A stretch of 6,690 nucleotides of DNA from DATKXO01 sp035528995 (GTDB lineage Bacteria; Planctomycetota; Phycisphaerae; UBA1845). Where the stretch lies: positions 1 through 6,690 of the forward strand of contig DATKXO010000425.1 in assembly GCA_035528995.1 (NCBI GenBank). Reading direction: 5' to 3'. Shown here piece by piece: positions 1 through 5,281 of the stretch. Both the position numbers and the translations under genes were made by a program. The notes under the pieces were generated by a model. It saw only the letters and a program-made list of their open reading frames with translations, was not told the origin of the DNA and did no database searches. Every line of letters begins with the position of its first letter. Position 1 is the stretch's first letter.

Positions 1-1758
1 TTCACACACGGTATGCACTTCACCAGCGGCGGCGCGTTCACGTTCAGTTGCCCGTGGTTTGCCTACACCTGGTGGCCGACCAAGGACGTCAACGACGACA
101 AGGCGACTGCGGAGTTGTGGTTCACGGTTCCCGACGACCTGGTCGTGGTGTCGAACGGGCTGCTGGTCGGCGTAGACAACCTGGGCGACGGCCGCAAGCG
201 CCACCGCTGGGAAACGAACTACCCGATAGCGCCATATCTGATCAGCCTGGCAGCGGCCCACTACTCGGTGGAGACCGGCACCTACACGTGTGACGGCAGG
301 TCGATGCCGCTTGAGCTCTATCGGGCGCCTGCGTCGCTCCTGGAGGACCTCCAGGACATGCTGGACGTCTTCGGCCGGCGCTATGGGCTGTACCCGTTCA
401 TCGAGGAGAAATACGGCATCTACCGCATCTACGGGTACGCGGGTGGGATGGAGCATCAGACCATCACGGCCCAGAGTGCGTTTGGCGAGTTCCTGACCGC
501 CCACGAACTGGCCCACCAGTGGTGGGGTGACATGATTACTTGCGCCACCTGGCACGACGTCTGGCTTAACGAGGGCTTCGCCACCTACTCCGAGGCAATC
601 TGGGCCGAGGGCAAACCCGGCGGCGGATCGCAGCAGTACCACGCCGCGATGGCGTCGAACCGACCAAGCCGCGTCGATGACAGCGTCTACTGCTACGACA
701 TCTCTGATGTCGGGCGGATATTCTCGGGAGACTTCTCCTACTGCAAAGGGGCGTGGGTGCTGCACATGCTCCGCCACGTCGTTGGGAACGCCGCGTTCTT
801 CGACATCCTCGCCGCCTACCGGGCGACCTTCGAGTATGCCAGCGCCACCACGGATGATTTTCAGACGGTCGCCGAGCGCGTCTACGGCAAGGACCTCGAC
901 TGGTTCTTCGACACGTGGATCTACGACATCGGCGCGCCGGCGTACGAATACGCCTGGCGACAGGAGGCGGTAGGGGAGTGCAACTACCTCGAGCTCTACG
1001 TGCGCCAGGTGCAGCACCCCGACTACCCGGTCTTCCCGATGCCGATCGACATCATTACCACCAGGGACGGCGACAAGACAACCTACGTGGTGTGGAACAA
1101 CGAACGGGCCGAGCACCTGCTTTTGCCAACAACCGGTCCGATCGATGGCCTGGCGTTCGATCCTGACCACTGGATCCTGTCAGATCCCGAGGACGCCCGG
1201 CAGGTCGCGTTTGTTGAGGGACCGCCGAAGGTGGTGGACGTTACGCCAGCTCCCGGCAGCCTGGTCGAACCGCGCGATCCGCCCTGGATCACGGTGCAGT
1301 TGCACAAGGACGTCCGGGCTGACGCGGCGCACTTCGCGCTGGTCGGCGGCGCGACCGGCCCGGTCGCGTTCTCGTTCGCGTATGACGGCATAACGCAAAC
1401 GGCGACCCTCACGCCCGACACCCCGCTGCCCGCTGATGACTACACGCTCACTGTCACCGACCAGATCGTGGACGTGGCGGCCGGGCTTGCACTCGATGGT
1501 GAAGTGCTCGATCCCCGCGACCCCGCCGCGCTGCCCAGCGGCAACGGTCTGCCCGGCGGTGCCGCTATCGTCGAGTTCACCGTCCTGGTCGGCGGCGACC
1601 TCGACGGCGATGGCGACGTCGATCACGCCGATCTGGGCATCTTCCTCAGCGACTGGGGCTGCACCGGCCAGGATTGTGTGGGCGACATCGACGGCGACGG
1701 CGACACCGATCACGCCGACCTGGGAATCCTGCTCGCCAACTGGGGCTACGGAACCTGA
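1..1758 (+). CDS. Secreted M1-family zinc aminopeptidase with Ig-like domain and dockerin-like tail (5' end missing)
   Basis: The frame is open from base 1, and the M1 N-terminal beta domain is only partly present (it begins near the motif W-W-P-T-K-D), so the true start and any signal peptide lie outside the window. The catalytic domain is intact. The exopeptidase loop reads G-G-M-E-H (442-456), the zinc site H-E-L-A-H (502-516) is followed 18 residues later by the third zinc ligand Glu in N-E-G-F-A-T (GAG at 571-573), and the likely transition-state Tyr is in Y-C-K-G-A (TAC at 739-741). A beta segment ending in W-I-L-S-D closes the peptidase near 1185. It is followed by a bacterial Ig-like domain (about 1230-1585) and two calcium-binding dockerin-like repeats (1591-1755). 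M1 enzymes remove N-terminal residues from peptides. The tail suggests action outside the cytoplasm, perhaps attached to a surface or complex. GGMEH instead of the classical GAMEN is a variant seen in bacterial M1 members. The substrate cannot be predicted. Confidence 0.93.
   Translation, partial: FTHGMHFTSGGAFTFSCPWFAYTWWPTKDVNDDKATAELWFTVPDDLVVVSNGLLVGVDNLGDGRKRHRWETNYPIAPYLISLAAAHYSVETGTYTCDGRSMPLELYRAPASLLEDLQDMLDVFGRRYGLYPFIEEKYGIYRIYGYAGGMEHQTITAQSAFGEFLTAHELAHQWWGDMITCATWHDVWLNEGFATYSEAIWAEGKPGGGSQQYHAAMASNRPSRVDDSVYCYDISDVGRIFSGDFSYCKGAWVLHMLRHVVGNAAFFDILAAYRATFEYASATTDDFQTVAERVYGKDLDWFFDTWIYDIGAPAYEYAWRQEAVGECNYLELYVRQVQHPDYPVFPMPIDIITTRDGDKTTYVVWNNERAEHLLLPTTGPIDGLAFDPDHWILSDPEDARQVAFVEGPPKVVDVTPAPGSLVEPRDPPWITVQLHKDVRADAAHFALVGGATGPVAFSFAYDGITQTATLTPDTPLPADDYTLTVTDQIVDVAAGLALDGEVLDPRDPAALPSGNGLPGGAAIVEFTVLVGGDLDGDGDVDHADLGIFLSDWGCTGQDCVGDIDGDGDTDHADLGILLANWGYGT
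1594..1746 (+). repeat. Duplicated dockerin-like EF-hand coding repeat
   Basis: Two 66-nt copies (1594-1659 and 1681-1746, period 87 nt) agree at 55 of 66 positions by eye. Each encodes G-D-x-D-G-D-G-D-x-D-H-A-D-L-G-I followed by a helix ending W-G. The Asp ladder is the calcium loop of type I dockerins. The linker between copies holds two Cys four residues apart (C-T-G-Q-D-C), which could form a disulfide. Similar paired repeats end many secreted planctomycete proteins. Whether they bind a cohesin partner is unknown, and none is visible here. Confidence 0.85.
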
Positions 1759-1791
1759 CCCACCTGCCGTCCCCGCGACCCGCGTTCGCCG

Positions 1792-1797
1792 TAGAAT
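1792..1797 (+). promoter_or_regulatory. Possible -10 element for a leaderless trmJ transcript
   Basis: TAGAAT lies six bases before the trmJ ATG (1804), in a 45-bp gap with no Shine-Dalgarno sequence in front of the start. If used as a -10 box, transcription would begin at or next to the A of the ATG, giving a leaderless mRNA. No convincing -35 box is present 16-18 bp upstream. The same TAG also stops the reading frame upstream of the ATG, so the motif could be incidental. Confidence 0.35.
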
Positions 1798-1803
1798 GCC
1801 CCC

Positions 1804-2562
1804 ATGCTGGAGCGTATTCGAATCGCGCTTGTGGGGCCGAGCGGCCCAGCGAACGTCGGTGCCGTTTGCCGCATAATGGCCAACATGGGCCTGTCCGACC
1901 TGGTCCTGGTCTCCCCGCGTTGCGACCCGCGTGACGAGCAGGCGCTGGCGTATGCCGCCCACGCCCGGCCGCTGCTCGAATCTGCCCGAGTGGCGGACAC
2001 GATCCCCCAGGCACTTGAGGGGTGCGTCAAAACCTTCGCCGCCACGTCCAAGAGCGGGCTTTACCGTCGGCAGGCGGCCATACCGGTTAGGGCGGCGGCC
2101 CACGACGCCGTCGAGCACACGGTCGCTGGCCCGGTCGCCTTCGCGCTCGGACCTGAGAACCACGGGTTCGTAACCCGCGAACTGCTGCACTTCGACCGCG
2201 TGGTCACCATCCCCAGCGACGGGGCCTATCCGGTCCTGAACCTGGCGGCAGCGACGGCCATCATCTGCTACGAGCTACGTCAGGCCCACCTCGCCGCCCA
2301 GGGGCGACTGCCGAAACCCGACCTGCCAAACGTGGCCCCCGATCAACGAAAACAGGTGCTGTTCGACAAGCTCTTCGACGGGCTCGACCGCATCGGGTTC
2401 TTCGACACCCAGCAGAACCCTGACCACCTCAAGCACGCCCTGCGCCACCTGTTCGGCCGACTGGACATGACGATCAACGAGGTGGATATCCTGATCGGCA
2501 TGGCCTGCCAGATGCGCTGGTACGCCGACAACTTCCCCCGACCGAGCGACCCGCCGCGTTAA
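1804..2562 (+). CDS. trmJ: tRNA (cytidine/uridine-2'-O-)-methyltransferase, TrmJ-like (SpoU/SPOUT family)
   Basis: This predicted 252-aa cytoplasmic enzyme is close in length to E. coli TrmJ, which uses S-adenosylmethionine to 2'-O-methylate tRNA position 32. The three knotted SPOUT motifs are visible. Motif 1 is P-A-N-V-G-A-V-C-R-I-M-A-N-M-G (residues 15-29, with the expected Asn17 and Arg23). Motif 2 is A-L-G-P-E-N-H-G-F (114-122). Motif 3 is P-V-L-N-L-A-A-A (143-150, with Asn146). Residues about 190-243 match the TrmJ C-terminal extension, with G-F-F-D-x-x-x-N-P and a helix containing N-E-V-D-I-L-I-G. That extension separates TrmJ from minimal TrmL-type enzymes. An in-frame TAG at 1792 makes ATG 1804 the only long start. 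Motif 3 has Val where Ser is common. The gene is probably its own transcription unit. A different target nucleotide within the TrmH superfamily cannot be excluded. Confidence 0.85.
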   Translation: MLERIRIALVGPSGPANVGAVCRIMANMGLSDLVLVSPRCDPRDEQALAYAAHARPLLESARVADTIPQALEGCVKTFAATSKSGLYRRQAAIPVRAAAHDAVEHTVAGPVAFALGPENHGFVTRELLHFDRVVTIPSDGAYPVLNLAAATAIICYELRQAHLAAQGRLPKPDLPNVAPDQRKQVLFDKLFDGLDRIGFFDTQQNPDHLKHALRHLFGRLDMTINEVDILIGMACQMRWYADNFPRPSDPPR

Positions 2563-2582
2563 GCCGTCAGCGTCACTTGCAT

Positions 2583-2723
2583 GGCTAACTTGTCATTCCG
2601 AGAAGCCCTTCGACGTTGCTCAGGGTAAACTCCGCGCCGAGGAATCTTACGCAATCGCGCGTTCGGGCCAGATCCCTCCGCGCGTCCGCCGTTGGCGGAC
2701 GCGGTCGGGATGACAACTGAGCC
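2583..2723. mobile_element. MITE/REP-like palindromic element, copy A
   Basis: The ends form an imperfect terminal inverted repeat (2583-2600 against 2706-2723, 15 of 18 positions complementary), with cores TGTCATTCCG and CGGGATGACA. Inside are the segments CCTTCGACGTTGCTCAGGGT and GAGGAATCTTACGC and a perfect hairpin at 2681-2703. The GTCAT-C-GAG start and GGATGAC end resemble a family of intergenic palindromes that I recall from many bacterial phyla. Copy B at 5141-5264 has the same terminal motif. There is no coding capacity, so any movement would depend on a transposase elsewhere. Confidence 0.65.
2681..2703. terminator. Strong GC hairpin downstream of trmJ
   Basis: CGCGTCCGCC pairs perfectly with GGCGGACGCG around a GTT loop, giving a 10-bp, very stable stem inside the palindromic element. 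It lies about 120 bp after the trmJ stop and could end or protect the trmJ mRNA. No T-tract follows on either strand, so it is not a canonical intrinsic terminator. Confidence 0.3.
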
Positions 2724-2772
2724 TACTCACTTTCCTGACGCTCACCCGCGTTAAGCCGTCAGCCTGTGGCGG

Positions 2773-2802
2773 TTTCCAGGTATCAGCATCACGTGGTAGT
2801 AT
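2773..2802 (+). promoter_or_regulatory. Candidate sigma-70-type promoter for the thioredoxin-like gene
   Basis: TTTCCA (2773-2778, four of six match the -35 consensus) is followed after 18 bp by TAGTAT (2797-2802, four of six match the -10). Transcription would start near 2809 and leave a leader of about 70 nt. It begins ten bases after the second 18-bp direct repeat. The channel gene downstream may share this promoter. Confidence 0.4.
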
Positions 2803-2821
2803 GCTGTCGCCTCGCTCGCCC

Positions 2822-2840
2822 GACAGGGCTTAGCCTTGTC
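2822..2840 (+). promoter_or_regulatory. Leader hairpin upstream of the thioredoxin-like gene
   Basis: GACAGGGC and GCCTTGTC pair over 8 bp, with one G-U pair in RNA, around a TTA loop. The stem lies in the inferred 5' leader about 40 nt before the start codon. No riboswitch family is recognised, and a role in RNA stability is only a possibility. Confidence 0.3.
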
Positions 2841-2879
2841 AGCCCTTGGTCGGACGTGCGTGGTCTGTATGGGATTGAG

Positions 2880-4067
2880 ATGAGACGCCTGCTTCTTGCT
2901 ACCACCTGTCTGGGCTTGATGTGGTGGGGACCGCCCGCGAGCCTGGCCCAGGACGCCGATGCCGTTCAGCGGCTCAAGCGCTTGCACGCCGAGGTGGCTC
3001 AACCGGGCAAGGTCCTGTCGATCGAAGAGGGGCGGCAGGCCCTGCGTCGGCTACACGATCTGGACCTGCGCCCGGACGCACTGGCGCCCGAGCAGCGGGC
3101 ACAGATGGTGCGAATCAAGGTCTATTCCGCGTTGGCCCTCGGCGACGCACGCTTGGCAGCGGGGTATCTAGTCGAGTTGCAGGAACAGTCCCCCGACGAG
3201 CGCGAGACCCTGGATGCCGGTTATCTCGCGGCTTGCGCGAGCGGCGACGCCCAACTGGGAGATCAGATGCTCAAGCAGCTACGCCGGCTCACCGGTGCCG
3301 ATGAGCGTCGGCTGCTTGCCCAACGGCGTCGTTGGCTCCGTGGCGTCGGCACACCGGCCCCGGAAATCACGATTACGACCGAGGACGGGACGGCCGTAAC
3401 CCCGGCGGAACGCGACGGCGTGGTGTTGGTCATCGACTTTTGGGCCACGCGTTTCCCGCCTTCCGACGACCTGGTCGCGGCGTTTCGACAAGTACACGAG
3501 GTCTATCAGAATGACCGAAAGGTCGAGTTTCTGGGCGTCAATACGGACAGCCCAGCGCGCGTCGAGCAAGCCCAGGCGTTTGCGAAAACCACCGGATACC
3601 TTTGGAGCCAGCACTACGAGCGCGGTGCGGCGCGGGACGAGAGCGTGCGCAAGGCGTTCGGTGCCGGCAGCCCACCTTGGCAGGTCGTCGTTGACCAATA
3701 CGGCTACATTCGTGCGGTGGGGGCGGCTGACGAGCCGGGGTTCCAATACGCCCTGCGCGCCGCCGTCGCCGAAGCCAAACGCCGCTACGACCCCGTGCTG
3801 GCGCGGACCCGCGATGGCCAGCAGGCCGCCCCGAAGGAGGCCGTGGCCGAGGCGGCCAAGCGCCAAGCACCGGATAAGAAGAAGCCCGCGACCACCGGAG
3901 AGCTGCCCAGCAACCCCGAGGCCGCCAGGAAGTTGGGCCTGGCGCGGACGTTCCTGAAAGCCGGTCGGCGCACGGACGCCAAGCGACTGTTCGAGGAAGT
4001 CGTGCGTGACTATCCCGGCACGCGCGAGGCCAAGCTGGCCCGGGAGTACTTGGATAACTGGCCGTAG
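2880..4067 (+). CDS. Exported TlpA/thioredoxin-fold protein lacking the CxxC active site, with C-terminal TPR-like repeat
   Basis: Predicted length is 395 aa. The ATG at 2880 is preferred over the in-frame ATG at 2766 because it begins a clear signal peptide: M-R-R, a hydrophobic run with two Trp, then likely cleavage after S-L-A at residue 23. Residues about 24-150 are helical and repeat-like. A thioredoxin-like fold of the AhpC/TSA-TlpA type follows (about 156-300), opening with V-G-T-P-A-P-E and carrying V-V-L-V-I-D-F-W-A-T and a likely cis-Pro segment G-S-P-P-W (263-267). The usual W-C-P-P-C reads R-F-P-P-S (191-195), so both redox Cys are gone, and the mature protein has a single Cys (residue 119). 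A Lys/Ala-rich linker (about 300-344) leads to a TPR-like helical pair (345-395). It is probably a periplasmic binding or scaffolding protein rather than a disulfide reductase. The ribosome site is weak (GGGA, 2871-2874). The channel gene follows after 41 bp. Confidence 0.8.
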   Translation: MRRLLLATTCLGLMWWGPPASLAQDADAVQRLKRLHAEVAQPGKVLSIEEGRQALRRLHDLDLRPDALAPEQRAQMVRIKVYSALALGDARLAAGYLVELQEQSPDERETLDAGYLAACASGDAQLGDQMLKQLRRLTGADERRLLAQRRRWLRGVGTPAPEITITTEDGTAVTPAERDGVVLVIDFWATRFPPSDDLVAAFRQVHEVYQNDRKVEFLGVNTDSPARVEQAQAFAKTTGYLWSQHYERGAARDESVRKAFGAGSPPWQVVVDQYGYIRAVGAADEPGFQYALRAAVAEAKRRYDPVLARTRDGQQAAPKEAVAEAAKRQAPDKKKPATTGELPSNPEAARKLGLARTFLKAGRRTDAKRLFEEVVRDYPGTREAKLAREYLDNWP

Positions 4068-4093
4068 GTAGCCCTGCCCGACGCGGCAGCCTG

Positions 4094-4108
4094 TGTCGCG
4101 GAGCGACA
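4094..4108 (+). promoter_or_regulatory. Hairpin presenting the ribosome-binding site of the channel gene
   Basis: TGTCGC and GCGACA pair perfectly around GGA and end at the base before ATG 4109. The Shine-Dalgarno GGAG (4100-4103) occupies the loop and the first stem base, with five bases to the start. A second small stem, CTGCC with GGCAG (4074-4078 and 4085-4089), precedes it. The fold could tune translation. The sequence shows it directly, but its function is inferred. Confidence 0.45.
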
Positions 4109-5125
4109 ATGATGATCATGGAGCGCGGCGGGATTGGATGGCGACTGAGGAAGCCGTTCATCGCCCTCGCGCTCGTGATCTGCATCGGCGGGGTCGGCTA
4201 CCACCTGCTCGAGGACGACTGGTCGCTGCTCGACTCGTTTTACATGGCGGTGATCACCGTCACCACCGTGGGCTTGAGAGAGGTGAAACCACTGGACGGC
4301 CCGGGCCAGGTCTTCACGATTTTTCTGATCTTCGTCGGCGTGGGGGCCTTCACGTACTTCGCGACCTCCGTGGCGAATTACCTGATTGCCGGCGAACTCA
4401 AGGGCTACCTGGAGCTACGCAAAATGCGGAACAAGATCGAACAGCTCAGCGACCACTTCATCGTCTGCGGCTTCGGCCGCATGGGTATTCAGGTCGCCCG
4501 CGACTTCAAGCGTGAGCGCCAGCCGCTGGTTGTCGTGGACAAATCCGAGGATGCCGTCAGCCGCGCCGCTGAGCAGGGCTACCTGGCTTCGCTCGGTGAT
4601 GCCGGCGACGACAACGTCCTCCGCCAGGCCGGGATCGAACGGGCCCGTGGGCTGATCACGGTCATCGACGACGACGCCACCAACCTGATGGTCGTGCTTA
4701 CGGCCCGGGCGCTGAATGACAAGTTGTTCATCGTCGCGCGGGCCAACGCCGAAATGACCGATTCAAAGCTCGTCGCCGCCGGAGCGAACCGCGTGCTGTG
4801 GCCCTACGGGCTCGGCGGCCGGCGTATGGCCCAAATGGCCCTGCGCCCCAACGTGGTCGAGTTCCTGGAGCTGGTCATGCACGACGAGGAGCTGGAGCTG
4901 TGCCTGGAGGAGCTGCCGATCGCGATCGAGTCAAAGCTGGACGGTGCCGCCATCGGCCCGGCACGCCTCCGCGAAGCCACCGGAGCGAACATCGTCGCCG
5001 TCCGCCAGCGCACCGGCAAGCTGCTGGTCGCCCCCAGGCCGGACACCAGTCTCCAGGCCGGCGACATCGTCGTGGCGTTGGGGACGCGCGAACAGCTCAA
5101 CCGCTTACAGGCGATGGGCCATTAG
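4109..5125 (+). CDS. Two-TM potassium channel with RCK (TrkA-N/TrkA-C) regulatory domain, MthK type
   Basis: The 338-aa length is close to MthK of Methanothermobacter. TM1 spans about residues 16-35, a re-entrant pore helix and filter about 36-60, and TM2 about 67-92. The filter reads T-T-V-G-L-R-E-V (52-59) where K+ channels have T-V-G-Y-G-D, so Tyr and the second Gly are replaced by Leu56 and Arg57. After a linker helix, RCK-N begins with F-I-V-C-G-F-G-R-M-G, a Rossmann G-x-G-x-x-G at 121-126, with Asp144 ending strand 2 as in NAD-type binders. RCK-C covers about 255-338. Such subunits form tetramers in the inner membrane, gated by Ca2+ or nucleotide on a cytoplasmic ring. GGAG at 4100 best fits ATG 4109, although ATGs at 4112 and 4118 are also in frame. 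Selectivity for K+ is uncertain because of the filter. Confidence 0.88.
   Translation: MMIMERGGIGWRLRKPFIALALVICIGGVGYHLLEDDWSLLDSFYMAVITVTTVGLREVKPLDGPGQVFTIFLIFVGVGAFTYFATSVANYLIAGELKGYLELRKMRNKIEQLSDHFIVCGFGRMGIQVARDFKRERQPLVVVDKSEDAVSRAAEQGYLASLGDAGDDNVLRQAGIERARGLITVIDDDATNLMVVLTARALNDKLFIVARANAEMTDSKLVAAGANRVLWPYGLGGRRMAQMALRPNVVEFLELVMHDEELELCLEELPIAIESKLDGAAIGPARLREATGANIVAVRQRTGKLLVAPRPDTSLQAGDIVVALGTREQLNRLQAMGH
4411..4426 (+). promoter_or_regulatory. Possible internal translation start for a free RCK subunit
   Basis: GGAG at 4411-4414 lies nine bases before an in-frame ATG at 4424 (Met106), between TM2 and the RCK domain. MthK uses an internal Met107 to make soluble RCK subunits that complete its octameric gating ring. 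The matching position and an upstream ribosome-binding motif make the same arrangement possible here. GGAG is a common chance match in GC-rich DNA. Confidence 0.35.
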
Positions 5126-5136
5126 CCCGGGCTAAT
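5121..5136. repeat. Perfect 16-bp palindrome over the channel stop codon
   Basis: ATTAGCCCGGGCTAAT is exactly self-complementary and contains the TAG stop (5123-5125). It lies five bases before the larger palindromic element of the convergent gap. It could be a protein-binding site or part of the transcript 3' end. There is no loop, so its RNA hairpin would be shorter than the DNA symmetry suggests. Confidence 0.6.
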
Positions 5137-5140
5137 CATC

Positions 5141-5264
5141 GTCATCCTGAGCGAAGCGAAGGATCTCTTGTCGGATCCAGGGGAGTCTCCGCAGCGTGGG
5201 GCGAGATTCTTCGGTCGCTTCGCTCCCTCAGAATGACAGCGCGCTGCGCTCCCTCAGAATGACA
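5141..5264. mobile_element. MITE/REP-like palindromic element, copy B, with tandem right arm
   Basis: The left arm (5141-5167) starts GTCATCCTGAGCGAAGCGAA and ends GGATCTC. The right arm (5203-5237) is its inverted counterpart, running from GAGATTCTTC through CGCTTCGCT to CAGAATGAC, with a few extra bases on one side. The outer part of the right arm is then repeated: 5216-5238 and 5242-5264 match at 22 of 23 positions with a 26-bp period. The element fills almost the whole 156-bp gap between two convergent genes and ends 17 bp before the ilvE stop, where its folded RNA could act on both 3' ends. It has no open frame of its own. Confidence 0.72.
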
Positions 5265-5281
5265 CTGCTCTGAGCTGGCGC

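Larger units (their letters stand above)
2554..2763. repeat. 18-bp perfect direct repeat flanking the palindromic element
   Basis: CCGCGTTAAGCCGTCAGC occurs at 2554-2571 and again at 2746-2763, with no match beyond either end. The first copy includes the last codons and TAA stop of trmJ. The second lies in non-coding DNA just before the probable promoter of the next gene. The copies bracket the MITE-like element (2583-2723), but 11 and 22 bp separate them from its ends. They could reflect an insertion or duplication that copied the trmJ end, rather than a simple target-site duplication. Confidence 0.85.
2563..2879. other. 317-bp non-coding region between trmJ and the thioredoxin-like gene
   Basis: I see no supported gene here. 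In order it holds most of the first 18-bp direct repeat, the palindromic MITE-like element with its internal 10-bp stem, the second direct repeat, a candidate promoter (2773-2802), and a leader of about 70 nt with a small hairpin (2822-2840). The thioredoxin-like frame is open from an ATG at 2766, but that extension encodes no recognisable sequence and would precede a clear signal peptide. Confidence 0.7.

Noticed and set aside
1180..2190. A 336-codon open frame on the minus strand over the peptidase end and trmJ
   Set aside because: It lies opposite two clear genes, is rich in Arg/Gly/Val as expected for an antisense shadow in GC-rich DNA, and has no recognisable motif.
2681..2703. An intrinsic terminator for trmJ
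   Set aside because: The stem is strong but no run of T follows on either strand, so I keep it only as a low-confidence terminator-like hairpin within the repeat.
2766..2879. A longer N-terminus for the thioredoxin-like protein, starting at ATG 2766
   Set aside because: The extra 38 residues would bury a clear signal peptide, and the candidate promoter lies inside them. ATG 2880 is preferred.
2563..2879. A CRISPR array or small RNA gene in the repeat-bearing gap
   Set aside because: There are only two direct repeat copies, 192 bp apart, with a palindrome between them. There are no regular spacers or tRNA-like folds.
3279..4109. A 276-codon open frame on the minus strand opposite the thioredoxin-like gene
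   Set aside because: It is antisense to a gene with a signal peptide and a recognisable fold, and its composition and lack of motifs mark it as a shadow.
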